A DNA stretch of 64,000 nucleotides from Cenococcum geophilum 1.58 (taxonomy: Eukaryota; Ascomycota; Dothideomycetes; Gloniales; Gloniaceae), in assembly GCA_001692895.1 (NCBI GenBank), contig KV748194.1, forward strand, positions 1,794,746-1,858,745, read 5' to 3'. Made by a program: the position numbers and the translations under genes. Shown here one piece after another: positions 30,350 to 42,166 of the stretch. Every line of letters begins with the position of its first letter. The first letter of the stretch is position 1. The notes beneath the pieces are model-generated. The model ran no database searches. It was given only the letters and a program-made list of their open reading frames with translations, and was not told where the DNA came from.

Positions 30350-32664
30350 TTTAAATTCCTTTAAGGGTCTAAGGCTTTACTACTAGCTCCCTCTAGTTCC
30401 GTAGGCCTCTACTTTTCCTAACTATTAGCTACTTAATCTTATTACACTTAGCTTACTCTTTAGCTAGTATCTAGTTCGCTTTTTATCTTTAATATACCAT
30501 AGACACGTATTCTTTAGGCATTTCTACCACTATTATCCATCTAGGCATTCTTCCGTAAAGAATCTTCCTAGTTAAAATATTAAATCCCCTTCCTCTTAAA
30601 TCTCTGCTAGATGCCATCTATGCATATATTTAACATTCCTATACTATATCCTTATAGGGTATTTCCGATTCCTTTCTTTCGGATTCTTATATATTTTGTA
30701 TATATTATCCACGCATATAATCTATAATAGCGTATAGTATGCTAGGTGCTTTGGGTTAACTTTTAGCTTATCTTTACTCTTAAGTTTAAACCTCTATTGT
30801 GCTAATCTAAACGTTATAACTTTATTTGCAGGTACTAAGATACGTCTCTTACTTCTCTAGTCCTCTAATTATTTCTCTAAATCCTTTAATATTATAATTA
30901 AGGCTCCTTTAATATAAGTTATAGCCTTTTCTATAATTAGGTAGTCCTAAATAACTTTTTTATCTAATTATATATAGAAATCTTCCTACTTATTATTATA
31001 TCGCTGTCTATACTACTTTTAGTACAGCTATTAAAGTATATACGGCTTGTCCGTAAGAAAGTATCTTTTTATTACTATATTATAACAGCCCTTTATATAT
31101 CATTCTTCGAACCTAATAGGAATTCCTAAATCCTCTTTACCTTCCAGTTCGGTAAGCTACTTAGCTCTTAGTATGCCTGCTCTTAACCTATTAGTAATTC
31201 TTTATACTAGCGCTCTGTCCCTTATACGTCCTAATATACTAGATCTCTTATTTAGTTTCTGTTCTTACTATACAATAATTCTTTACCTAAATTCTTCTAT
31301 AGTTTCCTTTGGTTTATATCTTATAGATTAATCTATAAAGTCCTTATACTTCTTAATCTTTATATTAACATTTCGATCTTTAGGCTAAATACTACGTTCC
31401 CCTAGTAAGTCCTCTAAGTCTATATACCTATCTCCCAGTCTAATTACTATTTACGCTATAGATTCTCTAATCTATAAAGAAGCTCCTTGCCTCTTACTTA
31501 TAGGTGTCCTAATTTGTACTCCAAATTCTTAGTCCCTTAGATTCTTTAATCCTAAGCTTGCTTTTAGCTTAAGCTTAGCTCTAGCCTTAGTCTAACTAGG
31601 CTTGCTTAGTATTCTCATCTTATCTTAAAAGTCTTAAATCTCACTTATCTTATCTTAAGAGTCTTATGCCTTTAGGAAACTTCGTCCTAAGCTTATTTAT
31701 ATGTTAGTGAACTAAGCTATTGCTCTGCTCTATTGGTTATCGTCTATTATAGGTTCTTAAGCTTACCTTATCCCGTCTTAAAAATCTTAGTTATTTCGCA
31801 TCTCGTCTTAAGAATCTTAAGCCTTTAGCCTTTTGCCTTTATTAAGTGCTAAAGTGGCTTGCTATCCTACTTCCCTTACGTCTTATAAAGCAATAGACAT
31901 TGTGTCTAGTGGGGTCTTAATCCCTACTAAAATTCCTTATTCTATAGTGGAATTATCCTCTACCTCTAATGTAATATCTCCAATGGCTATATATTCCTAG
32001 TAAACCGCCTTTATTACCTTATTGTTACAGAATGCTTCGCCTTTGTTGAATTTATTGTCCTTAATATCCGATCTATAAGCTAGTTCGTTAGTTCCTTAAT
32101 ATTTTAATAAACTTGGCTCCTATAGCTAATAGCTTACGCTATACTTAGCGTCTTTATAAATTTGGCATGCGTTATTATAATAAAACGCAAAACTTCTAAT
32201 TAAATACTCTTTTGTTCCTTATAGTATATTATTGTCCCTCTATACGTATATATTATCTACTAGTTTTATCCCTTTTACTACGTAGTAACTTTAACTACTT
32301 CTATAGTTTCTAATATAATAACCCTATTTTCCGCAATTTATTTAAGCTTCCTCTTTAAACTATTTCTCTTATTATAGAGTCCGCCTAAACGTCTTCTGCT
32401 ATTAAGATCCCTGGTTTAACCTTTACTCCTTAAACCTTTAATTACTTAATCCTTATCCTCTAGGTTTTTATAGTTGTTTACTCTATCACTTATAGGCTTC
32501 TTTTATACCACTTAGGTCCATTAGCTCTACGCTATACTATAGTTTTTAACTTAGCTTTAGTTATTGCGTACTCTACGCCTTATATAACTATAAAACTCTA
32601 TCCTAGCCTCTCTTAGCCTGTTCCCTTTAGTAGATCCAATTATTAATCTTAATTACTTAATCTA
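30350..32664 (-). pseudogene. gag: gag of Gypsy-1b, C-terminal and middle part
   Basis: The minus-strand gag region running from the protease to the Gypsy-2a insertion. It aligns with 24860-25885 plus 40155-41450 of Gypsy-1a. It ends at ATCTA (32660-32664), duplicated by Gypsy-2a, and resumes at 39013. Confidence 0.65.
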
Positions 32665-32856
32665 TGTCACGGGACGGGGCAGTGGCTACAAGACGTATGT
32701 ATTCGAGGAGTCTATAAGACGTTACGCGATCGATTGTAAGGGTTAAGGGCGTAAGGAGGTGATATACCTACGCGTAGCTAATATAAGCTATACGCGAGGT
32801 GTACGCAAGAGCACGGGGCTCTCCTATGGAGGCCCCTGTGGTGGGGTTCCGTAACA
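32665..32856 (-). repeat. 3' LTR of Gypsy-2a (192 bp)
   Basis: TGTCACGGGACGGGGCAGTG ... GGGGTTCCGTAACA. Near its end is a strong hairpin, GGGGCTCTCCTATGGAGGCC followed by CC (about 32817-32838), perhaps linked to 3' end formation. GC-rich compared with its surroundings. Confidence 0.92.
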
Positions 32857-32882
32857 CTACCCCCCCTCCTATAGAGGCGGAG
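32857..32882 (-). other. Polypurine tract of Gypsy-2a
   Basis: CTACCCCCCCTCCTATAGAG on the plus strand gives a G-rich tract on the minus strand abutting the 3' LTR. The same tract is at 44178 in Gypsy-2b. Confidence 0.8.
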
Positions 32883-33001
32883 CTCCGGCGACGCTGTGGT
32901 TACTATATATATATAAAAGGGACACTTAGGGTATAGAAAAGAAGAAAGGGGGGTATTGCTAAAGGCTTAAAACAACGTTATATAATAAGGCTTAGCATCT
33001 A

Positions 33002-33057
33002 AGAATCCGACTAATTAGATAACTTTAACCGCCGGTTAAAGTTCCTGGACATCTTAA
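33002..33057. repeat. 56-bp palindrome module, copy in Gypsy-2a
   Basis: AGAATCCGACTAATTAG, then AACTTTAACCG-C-CGGTTAAAGTT at 33021-33043, then CCTGGACATCTTAA. It looks like the least altered of the three copies (C and G kept where the others have T or A). It lies in the 3' untranslated part, about 145 bp inside the 3' LTR. Confidence 0.8.
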
Positions 33058-33199
33058 CGATATTCCGGTTATATAATCGCACTTTACCGCAATCTAACGG
33101 CAATCTAATAGTAATTTGCCCCTATATAGTAATGTACAACGGTTTAACTCTATAAGGGCTCCTATAGAGGATTAGGTATAAAATCTCTACTTAAGCCCG

Positions 33200-33400
33200 G
33201 TTTCTATGGGTTCGCGTAGTAAAAGTCGCTAATTAGATCCTTTATATTTTTAAAGTTTTCCTATAGTTGCTATTCTAGCTGATCTATATTAAATCCTGTG
33301 TATATAGCTCTATAGTAGAGCCGTTATCCTCTGCCTTTGCTAAAGTATTTAGAGTTAATAATTCGTTTAACGGTCCACTCCTTATGGTTCTTATCTTCGT
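33200..33400 (-). pseudogene. pol: Chromodomain of Gypsy-2a
   Basis: The minus strand reads EWTVKRIINSKYFSKGRG, RLYYRAIYTGFNIDQLE and ENFKNIKDLISDFYYANP, then PGLS: the EWEVERIxDSK..xxLxYRxxWxGx-type retroelement chromodomain at the C-terminus of integrase, followed by the stop region. Two Trp positions read as stop or Tyr through RIP. Confidence 0.72.
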
Positions 33401-33559
33401 TCTTATCTTAGATTAGTACTAGTAGGGGTTTAGGCTATATCTGCTCCGGTAAGGGGTTAGGCTAGTAAAGGTATAGTAGCTATAGATAAAATATAGGCTA
33501 TATCCCGCGGGTAGCTAGGGCAGGCGGGAGCTCTAGCTCATATACGGCTCCCCTGTTAA

Positions 33560-34720
33560 TAACTTATTTAATTAGGTAGGGGCCAAGGTTCTTATAATCG
33601 AGTGACTTTATAGGCCTCTGTGTAGAGATATTACGTACATCTAGCTATACCTAGTCGCCAACACGTATCTCTAGTGGTAGCGTTCTATAACAGTTGGCGA
33701 AGTAAGCCTACTTTACTTAAGCCTAGGCCATTTCTCCCTTGCAGTAGTTGAGTAGATTTTTTATATAGTCTACATGCTGGTTAGTAAGTAGCATCTTAAG
33801 GCGTTTTCTATATGGTAGTTTCTTATTAATAGGTTCTGGTGGTTCTATGCCGGATTAGGGGTAATATCCCTTATTTGTAAAGAACGGGGTAAGTCCTATA
33901 GTAGTTAAGACGTAGTTATTCGCTATAAATTTACCTAGTAGGAGGTAATCCACCTAGTTATCTTAACTATAGGCAACTACCTATTATAGGTACGCTTTTA
34001 TGCTAGCATTAGCGTTTTCTGGTTGCCCAGCAGTTTTATAGTAGAAGGATGTAGATATCTTAATGGAGATGCTAAGGCGTTAGCAGATTTGTCTCTATAT
34101 ATTAGAGCTAAATTATATGCCTTAGTTGGACGTAATCGAGTTAGGTAACCTATATAATCGGTAAATTTCGCGGAGGAAGGCGTTAGTAACGTCACTAACG
34201 GCTACGCCTTCGGTTAGGACGTAGTGGCGCTCTTTTATAAGTTGGTATATTATTATAAGGATGTTCTTATAGGTACGGCTATATTGCTTATAGGGTAGTA
34301 GGTTAATAACAAAATCTATGGCGATATCTGCCCATTATTATATAGGTACTAGTAGAGGGTGTAGTAGTCCTTAGTACTTTATATTAAAGGCCTTAGCGCG
34401 CTTATAACCGTAGTAGGCGCCTATAAAGCGTTTAACTAAGTCTATTATTTTAGGCTAGAAGTAGTATTGGCTAAGAAGCTTATAGGTTCCTCCTCTACCT
34501 AGGTGGCCGCTTAATTAGAGGTCGTAGGCTATTTGGATTAGTTACTGTTATAAATTTTCTAAGTTAGGGATAAATAGACGGCCTCTATAATAGAGCCTAT
34601 TCTCTTTTACTTCTAAGGCTGCTATATTAATCTAGCCTAAGCTTTGGAGTTTAGTTGGTAGCGTATAGGCGCTAGCAGTCTTTGCGGTAATAAGTTAATG
34701 TAGTAATAGGTCAACAGAGG
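33560..34720 (-). pseudogene. pol: Integrase of Gypsy-2a
   Basis: Minus-strand integrase region between RNase H and chromodomain. The best preserved stretch is an open frame of 65 codons at 34195-33998, containing FTDYIGYLTRLRPTKAYNLA and the tail LGNQKTLMLA. It also covers the inter-copy match with Gypsy-2b at 45470-45290. I cannot read all three catalytic residues with confidence. The region aligns with 44880-46020 of Gypsy-2b. Confidence 0.6.
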
Positions 34721-34949
34721 TGTTATATACCGTAGTAATAAGCTTATTAATTTCGGGAGGTAATTCTAGTTCTGTAGTGTGGAGCTAAGGTATAGTTGGC
34801 TCTATTATAGGTAGCATACCTAGGGCCAAATTCCGTGCTTTTAGAATTGTCTGTTGTTGGAACTAGTTATAGGGGTTATCTTTAGACTAAGGAAGGTCTT
34901 GTAAGCGGCGTATTAGGCTATTAGGCTTAGTACCTTATACTCCTAGCCT

Positions 34950-35340
34950 ATATGCGATTTTAAAGTTAAAACCAGAGAGGAACTCGTTCTAGCGTACTTG
35001 GCATTAGTTTAGCTGTTTTATAGTTATAAAGTACTTAAGGTTATAATAATCCGTAAGGACTTTAGTTAGCTAGTTAGGTTCTACTAAGGAGAGTTCCGGT
35101 TAGAATTCCTTAAACGCTTATATAATTATAAGAAGTTCCTTATTATAGATTTTATAGTTACATTCTTATAGTATAAGCTTAGATAAATAGAATATAACTA
35201 GGTAGAGGAGACCGTCGTCACCTATCTAAGAAAGGACGCCTATGTTAACGTAGTCTAAGGAGTTAGTCTTAAGATAGAGTTGTCGTCCTAGTATAAAGTA
35301 AGCTAGGATAGGTGCTTTAGTAAAAGCATCTTTAAGGTCT
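34950..35340 (-). pseudogene. pol: RNase H of Gypsy-2a
   Basis: Lies next to the reverse transcriptase on the minus strand. The plus strand shows reverse-read landmarks such as CTTAAGGTTATAATAATCC (DYYNLKYF on the minus strand; usual DHxNLxxF) at about 35030-35055 and the CNYKIYNKELL-like strand at about 35135-35165. RIP-damaged. Confidence 0.65.
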
Positions 35341-35479
35341 TAGAACGCCTTCTTATATTTAGGCGTCTAGATAAAATATAAATATATTTTTCTTCCTTTT
35401 ACGGAAAGGCCCTTTATTCGCATTATTACTATAAGTGGTGCTATAACACCCAAGAAGTTGTATATAAATTTTTAATAGA

Positions 35480-36310
35480 TATTAGCGAAACTGAGGAAAG
35501 CTTATACATCTTTAATACAGTTAGGGGTTTACTATTTGGTAATTATACGTACCTTTTGGGGTCTATACGGACACCCTTAGTAGTAATAATTAGTCTAAGG
35601 TATTTTACTTCTATAACTAAGAATTCGCACTTCTTTAAATTAATATAAAGTCCTACGTCCCTAAGGCACTATAGGACCTTTTAAATGTGCTCGGTATGCT
35701 TAAAAGGGTTATTACTATAAATAAGTATATCGTCTAGGTACGTAGAGCAGAAGTTGTTAAGGTAGTTCCGTAAGGCGTTATTAATATAGCTTTAGAAGCT
35801 GCCTAGGCCGTTATATACGCTAAAGGGCATAACGGTATATTTAAATTAGCTAAAGCGCAATATAAATGCGGTTTTTTATTTATTACCTTCTCGTATTTAA
35901 AGGCGGTTAAAGGCGGCAATAATATTAAGCTTGGTATAGATTTTAGCTTAGCTAAGCCGCTTAAGAGTCTTATATATAAGCGGTATGGGGTATCAGTTCT
36001 TAATTATAATAGCGTTAAGTCCTCTATAGTTAACGCAGAATTAAATACCTCCTCTTAGCTTCTTAGTAAGGAGAATAGGGGCAGCTGCTAGGGATATACT
36101 GGGGCGAATAAACCCTTTATTAAGGTGTTTATTAATATACTTTTTAATAACTAGAAGTTCGTCTTTTAATATTAGGTAGGGTCTCTTATAGGGTAGCGTT
36201 TTTCCTTATTNNATATTAATNGNATAGTTATTAGGTNNATATAGGGGGAGTATATCTNCGCTCTTTTATAAGCANANNTTAATAAAGTTATANTACCTCT
36301 TAGGGAGGAG
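35480..36310 (-). pseudogene. pol: Reverse transcriptase of Gypsy-2a, YLDD kept
   Basis: The minus strand reads [98 protein letters not shown] with the catalytic YLDD intact at 35729-35740, LKKCEFLVIEVKYLRLIITT and GVRIDPKR. One of the few catalytic boxes in the window that RIP has spared. The upstream fingers region at 36211-36278 carries N bases. Confidence 0.86.
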
Positions 36311-36739
36311 CTTACGAAGTTCCTTATTAGTAAGTCCTTTTTTAAGCTTTATAAACTTCTTAAAGTCTAAAGGTAAAAGTCCATAGAGTTTTATAGGGGC
36401 ATTGTTTTCTAGGAGGTTAACTATATCTATCCTATTACTATAGAGGATGTGGTCCTATTCTTTATTAAGCTTATATAGTTATAATTAGGAGGCTACGGTA
36501 ACGGTCTAGCCTTTCCTATATACTATGTAGTAGAAGGCCGCGGCACTTATATAGTGGTAGTTAGTTATAGGTAGGGTAATAAGGGGTTTCTTAGGTTAGT
36601 ATCCTAGGGAGTAGATAGAGGTAGCTAGGCCATATCCTAGGTAGGTCTCTCTATAGTATTTAGAGTTAAAGGTTACCTCTCTCCTTTTCTAGTTAATAGC
36701 GGGGTTGTATTATTTAAGCTAGTTTATTCTAAGGATAAT

Positions 36740-36980
36740 AGGGTAGTTAGTAAGTGGTATAATATAGGCCTAGAGTTCTTCCTAGTGCCCATTTATATCT
36801 AGGTGGAGTTATACTATATAGGTAATCTTCTATACGGTATAACTACCATTAGCGAGTTATAGGGCGCGGGCTTTAGTAAGGGGTAAGGTAGGTAGGTTAT
36901 AAGTACGTATAAATTAGGTATCTATAAATTTATTAGTAGCTCCGCAATTAATTATAGAACGGCTTTTATATTGTTTTTTA
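36740..36980 (-). pseudogene. pol: Protease of Gypsy-2a
   Basis: The minus strand reads IINCGATNKFIDT (usual IDxGATxxFI; catalytic Asp reads Asn), FIRTYNLPTLPLTKARAL and LANGSYTV. It lies upstream of the reverse transcriptase and would process the polyprotein. Inactivated by one G-to-A change at the catalytic codon. Confidence 0.7.
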
Positions 36981-36999
36981 GCAGTAGTTCCTATTACGG

Positions 37000-38680
37000 G
37001 TAAAACTATCTATTTCCGTCTATTTATCTTTACTAAGTTATCTATTAAGTAGGCCGATATGTAGATCCCCTTATTATTAGGGCGTCCTAACCTATAACTT
37101 AGGGCTAGAACTTAGTGTTTTCCGTTTCCGTATCTAACTCTACTGCTATTACTATATCTTTGTCTTATATAGTAGTGGCACATAGTAATATATTTAGTAT
37201 TTAAGGTACTAAGTTAGGTATTAGGCGGCAGCTGCTAAACCTAACCATTAGGCAGTTTAGGCTATAGCTATAATAGCCTTCTTAACAATATCTATAGTAA
37301 CGCTTTAGCTTCCAGAGTAGCTCGCATTCTCTATCTAGTAGCTTCTGCGGGAAGGTTAGTATAAAAAGGTCAATATTAGGACCAGTAGTGTTGCTTAGGG
37401 TAATAGGCGTTAGTGGTTTAGTAGGTCCGAAGGGCTTCTATAAGGAGGTCTTTAGGTAGGGGTTTACAGTAGCGATCTAATTTAGTCGTTATTTAATCTT
37501 CCATATGGCTGCTACCATATTATAAACATTATTATAGTTATGGCTGGCGGCTGCGTAACTAAGGCAATAAGTGACTTTTTTAAGGAGATCTTTTTAGTCT
37601 TTAGTATCGTCTTAGGTAAGGGCTCCGGTATATTCCTAGAATTTAATATAAAACTTATTAAATAATTTAGTAAGGCTTATCTTTAGGGCACGTAGTTTAG
37701 CTTAGTTAGTGGCTAGTAGGTTGTGGTCGCGGTATATTAAGTTAAGATTATTAAGGACTTTTTAGTAGGACTGCCACTTCTAGGGGCTATTAGTCTCCTA
37801 TTAGGCGAAGAGTCTNTTAAATAGTNTACCCTTTATTCGCCNNATAATGTAGCNAATNTTAGTATNTTCNGTAGGAAAAAGGNAGGCGCTCTAAGTTAGT
37901 TTCTTACGGATTTATATCTTTTAGTAGCTATATTCTTTACGGTCTCCCTAAAAAACTAAGGGATTAGGGTAACATGCATTAGACCCTACGGTAGCAGCTT
38001 AGGTTCAGTTATTATAGCTTTTATTATTACTTTAGTAGGGGTTCCCGTTAGGTAAGGCTACTCGGCGCTAACCCTCTATTAAGTATTAAGTAGGTAAAGT
38101 TACCGGGGGCGTAAAAACTTAAGTGGCGTTATATATAGTAGAGAGGTATCTAGCGTTATTATAAATATACTTATTAAGCTAAGATTATAGGTATTTAATT
38201 ATGCCTTCTTTTTTAGTAACTATAGTAATAAGTATAATCTTAGCCTTCTTTAACTGTTGGATATCGCGTTTAGACACGCAGAGGTCATCTTTAGTTTCTT
38301 AACGCGTGTTATTGGCGAGCGCCTCGCGAGCTTATAGGTCTTAGATAATATCGCGATCTTAAGCAGCACGCATCTCGGCTCGTATAAGCTTTAGGTAGTA
38401 GTTTTATAAAAGGCGGTAGTATTTATTAGGTTCTTATGCTACTATTTTTATAAACGTCTCGGCGTCTTATATTTTAATTTTAATAGGTAGTAGCCCTTTC
38501 GCTTACTTATCCGTAGTTATATAGTTAATAAAAGATAAGATATTATTGGTGTCTATCTCCTTAGGGGTTAAGGCTAGGGCTAATAAATCGAATTCTCCTA
38601 GGATTAATTAGCGTCGTAGGTTAAGTATAGGTATTGGATTGTTCTTTAGGTTTAATATAGTGGCTAGTAAGGAATATCGT
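37000..38680 (-). pseudogene. gag: gag of Gypsy-2a
   Basis: Minus-strand Gag: a start region near 38680-38650 with ILNLKNNPIPILNLRRQLIL, then GEFDLLALALTPKEIDTNNI, LSFINYITTDKQAKGLLPIK, DAETFIKIVAQEPNKYYRLL, YYLKLIRAEMRAA, DRDIIQDLQAREALANNTRQ, ETKDDLCVSKRDIQQLKKAK and further. The zinc-knuckle region at about 37330-37240 reads RYYRYC-stop-EGYYSYS, a decayed CCHC. The first 180 codons have only a few stops. A cluster of N bases occurs at 37816-37883. Confidence 0.72.
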
Positions 38681-38815
38681 CTTACTATTATAGGTTCCTT
38701 AGAAGTATAAAGTGAGGTAACTTATAGGCACGCTGCTTTTGGCAGCGCCTATAGTATTACAAAGATATAGAATTGGTTATAGGCTGGGTGTTAGTAGTAA
38801 AAAGGCGCAACGTAA

Positions 38816-39007
38816 TGTCACGGGACGGGGCAGTGGCTATAAGACGTATATATTCAAGGAGTCTATAAGACGTTACGCGATCAATCGTAAGGGTCGAGGG
38901 CGTAAGGAGGTGATATACCTACGCGTAGCTGACATAAGCTGTACGTGAGGTGTACGCGAGAGCACAGGGCTCTCCTATGGAGGCCCCTGCGGTGGGGTTC
39001 CGTGACA
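38816..39007 (-). repeat. 5' LTR of Gypsy-2a (192 bp)
   Basis: TGTCACGGGACGGGGCAGTG ... GGGGTTCCGTGACA, keeping perfect TGTCACGG/CCGTGACA inverted ends. A small hairpin CGCTGCTTTTGGCAGCG lies just inside the element (about 38731-38747). The open plus-strand frame over this LTR is a by-product of its low TpA content. Confidence 0.92.
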
Positions 39008-39012
39008 ATCTA

Positions 39013-39724
39013 TTAGTTCCCCTAGGGTGTCTATATCTTCTATTAGAATAATTACGTCCTAGACTTTAGCCTTAAGTCCTTATTTATACTATGCTATAAG
39101 CGCCCTATTATTCCACTCTACTTATATTACTAACGTCTGGAACTGCGTTATATACTTAATTGCTAAGGTTTATTACGTAATATTTTAGAGTTTTCTTTCC
39201 GCCGTAGTTACTACCTTTAAATCTCTAAACATTTATATAAGTCGCTCTATAAACCCTTCCTAGCTTAAGAATATAAATCGCACCTCTTAATTAGTGGTCG
39301 TCATTTTATTTACTTATATCTCCGTAAGGTAAGGCTTAAACTATTTAAGTGCTCTTCCTGTTAGGAATAGTCCCGCATACGCTATTCGATCTATAGGTAT
39401 TGCCAGCTTTACTCTCTCTTACGCAACCTTAAAGTACATTTATATAAAAAATCCTTTAAGCTTTAACTTCTCTCCTAAGAATCTTTTAATTAATAGTAAC
39501 TTAACCTTTACTACGCCTATCCCGTTAATCCTATTTTCCAATATCGCATTATTTTCTATTAACTAGTTAACTATCTCTTATAGCTGTCCGACCGTTACAG
39601 GTTGCTATACTAGTGTCGTTACCTAACCTTAAAGTAGTTGCCGCCGTCAATGGCGTTATAGTGGCTGCCTTTAGTGGCATATTATTTAACTTTCTGTATT
39701 ACTACTATAACTGGGTAGTAATTA
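39013..39724 (-). pseudogene. gag: gag of Gypsy-1b, N-terminal part
   Basis: The continuation of Gypsy-1b gag across Gypsy-2a, up to the 5' LTR at 39725. It aligns with 41455-42166 of Gypsy-1a. The codon matching the start in Gypsy-1a reads ACG-like here (near 39645), so the start is lost. Helix-rich N-terminus with VTVRQL-type residues. Confidence 0.65.
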
Positions 39725-40149
39725 TATAACGGAACCTTGTAGCAAGAACTACGATAGGCTCATTAATAGGCTAGGTGTATAGGAAAGGCAAGTATAAAAG
39801 TCAACAACATAATAATAACTGGTGGAGTGGTTGCCTAATAGATTAACTCTAATTATATTCTAAAAATTACTATAAAGAAGGAACTATCTAGGTAGGGACT
39901 AAGGGTCCTTAAATACACAACCATACTTCTATAAAATCCTTCTTATACATAATATACGTCTTATACATAAGGTACGTGAGTTCCTCTTATTCCTCTCGTT
40001 TAATACGTAGCATGTTATATAACCTCGGTTACTATTCCTCGTTATATAGTTCTACCGGTTCTATCCTAGACCGTACTTAAATCAACCAACTAGCTTCTTC
40101 TAACTCTTCCCTAAGTAGTCGTAATATAGTACTTAAAGCGTCCGTAACA
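39725..40149 (-). repeat. 5' LTR of Gypsy-1b (425 bp)
   Basis: TATAACGGAACCTTGTAGCA ... GCGTCCGTAACA. Followed by TSD TATCG at 40150-40154. Confidence 0.92.
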
Positions 40150-40154
40150 TATCG

Positions 40155-42088
40155 GTTCTTTAATCTTTAGGCTAAATACCGTGTTCCCCTAGTAAGTCCT
40201 CTAAGTCTATATATCTGTCTCCTAGTCTAACTACTATTTATACTACAGATTCTCTAATCTATAAAGAAGCTCCTTACCTCTTTCTTATAGGTGTCTCTAT
40301 TCGTACCCCGAATTTTTAGTTCTTTAGATTCTTTAATCCTAAGCTTGCTTCTAACTTAAGCTTAGCTCCTACCTTAGTCTAACTAGGCTTAGGTATTCTC
40401 CTCTTATCTTAAAAGTTTTAAATTTCACTTATCTTATCTTAAGAGTCTTGTGCCTGTAGGAAACTCTATCCTAAGCTTATTTGTATATCTTTAAACTAAG
40501 CCGCTGCTCTGCTCCATTAGTTATTATCCATTATAGGTCCTTAAGCTTGCCTTATCTCATCTTAAGAATCTTAGTCGTCTCTTATCTTTTCTTAAGAATC
40601 TTAAGCCTTTGGCCTTTTGCCTTTATTAAGTGCCGAAGTAGTTTACTACTCTACTTCTCTTACGTCTCGCGAAGCGATAGATATTATATCTAGTGGGGTC
40701 TTAATCCCTACTAATGTTCCCTATTCTGTAGTGAAATTATCCTCTACCTCTAGTATAACATCTTTAAGGTCTGCATATTCCTAGTAAACTGCTTATATTA
40801 CCTTATTGTTATAAAATGTTTTACCTACGTTAAATTCATCGTCCTTAATATCCAATCTGCGAACTAGTTTATTAGTTCCTCTATACTCTAAGGATTTTGG
40901 CTCCTATAGCCAATAGCTTACGCCATACTTAGCGTCTTTATAAATTTGGCATGCGTTATTATAATAAAACGCGAAACTTTTAATTGAACATTCTTTTGTT
41001 CCTTATAGTACACTATTATCCCTCTATACGTATATGTCTTCTACTATTAGTCTAGTTCCCTTTATTACATAGTACTTCTAACCATGTTTATAATCTCTTA
41101 CGAAGTAACCTTATTTTCCGTAATTTATATAAGCTCTGTCTTTAAACTATTGACTTTACTATAGAGTCCGCCTAAACGTCTTCTGCTGCTAAGATCCCTA
41201 GTTTAGCCTCTGCTTCCTAGTCCTATAATTACTAAATTCTTAACCTCTAGGTTTTTATAGTTTCTTACTCCATCTCTTATAGGCTTCTTTAGTACCACTT
41301 AGGTTTATTAGCTCTACGCCATACCATAGTTTCTAATTTAGCTTTAGTTATTACGTACTCTACGCCTTATACAACTATAAAACCCTATCCTAGCCTCTCT
41401 TAGCCTATTCCCTTTAGTAGATCCAATTATTAATCTTAATTACTTAATCTATTAATTCCCTTAGGGTGCCCGTATCTTCTATTAGGATAATTACGTCCTA
41501 GACTTTAGCCTTAAGTCCTTATTTATACTATGCTATAAGCGCCTTATTATTCCACTTAACTTATATAGCTAACGTCTGGAACTATATTATATACTCTATT
41601 ACTAAGGTTTGTTGCGTAATGTCTTAGAGTTTTCTTTCCGTTATAGTTACTACCTCTAGGTCTCTAAATATTTATATAAGTTGCTCTATAAACCCTTTCT
41701 AGCTTAAGAACATAAACCGCACCTCTTAATTGGTGGTTGTTATTCCATTTGCCTATATTTCCGTAAGGTAAGGCTTAAACCACTTAAGTGCTTTTTCTAA
41801 TAGAAATAGTCCCGCATAGGCTATTCGATCTATAGGTATTAGTAGCTTTACCCCTTCTTATGTGACTTTAAAATGCATTTGCGTAAGAAATCCCTTAAGC
41901 TTTAATCTCTTAATTAATAGTAACTTAATCTTTACTGCTCCTATCCTATTAACCCTTTCCTCTAACGCTGCATTATTAGTTATTAACTAGTCGACTATCT
42001 CTTATAGTTGTCTAACTGTCACAGGTTGTTATAAGTTAGTATCTACTATACTAGTGTCGCCTCCTAACCTTAAAGTAGTTACCGCCAT
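40155..42088 (-). pseudogene. gag: gag of Gypsy-1a, N-terminal part
   Basis: Start codon on the minus strand at 42088-42086: MAVTTLRLGGDTSIVDTNL, PVTVRQL, EIVD, LITNNAALEERVNRIGAVKI, LKLKGFLTQMHFKVT, EGVKLLIPIDRIAYAGLFLL, EKALKWFKPYLTEIQANGIT and KGFIEQLI. From the EGVKLLIP strand on this is a Ty3/Gypsy Gag capsid (usual form with FLxGxAxxWxxP). It continues with ITERKL, DITQQTLVIEYIIQFQTLAI and KWNNKALIA, typical of the retrotransposon-gag domain. The start is chosen as the first Met after the 5' LTR in the conserved frame. Stops at Gln positions. Confidence 0.78.
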
Positions 42089-42166
42089 TAATAGCGTCGT
42101 GGTGGCTGCTTTTAGTAGTATATTGTTCGACTTTTGGTACTTAATACCGTAACTAGGTAGTAATTG

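Larger units (their letters stand above)
32665..39007 (-). mobile_element. Gypsy-2a, chromodomain Gypsy element inside Gypsy-1b gag
   Basis: 192-bp LTRs at 32665-32856 and 38816-39007; TSD ATCTA at 32660-32664 and 39008-39012. Total 6343 bp. Minus strand order: gag with zinc knuckle, protease, reverse transcriptase, RNase H, integrase, chromodomain, polypurine tract. It is the deepest layer of the nest. The two LTRs differ at about 16 positions by eye, all transitions, as RIP makes them, so they cannot be used as a simple clock. A second copy (Gypsy-2b) is at 43985. Confidence 0.9.
25886..40149 (-). mobile_element. Gypsy-1b, sibling Gypsy element inserted in gag of Gypsy-1a
   Basis: LTRs 25886-26310 and 39725-40149, both 425 bp. 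TSD TATTG (25881-25885) and TATCG (40150-40154), differing by one C/T. Same family, same orientation and same internal sequence as the host element, so the four LTRs look like a tandem array until the TSDs are read. Own length without Gypsy-2a is about 7916 bp. The domain layout equals that of Gypsy-1a. Confidence 0.88.

Noticed and set aside
38739-38948. Open plus-strand frame of 69 codons with basic residues
   Set aside because: It lies over the 5' LTR of Gypsy-2a and is open only because this LTR is GC-rich; the element is on the minus strand.
40481-40693. Open plus-strand frame of 70 codons
   Set aside because: Shadow of the Gypsy-1a gag on the minus strand.
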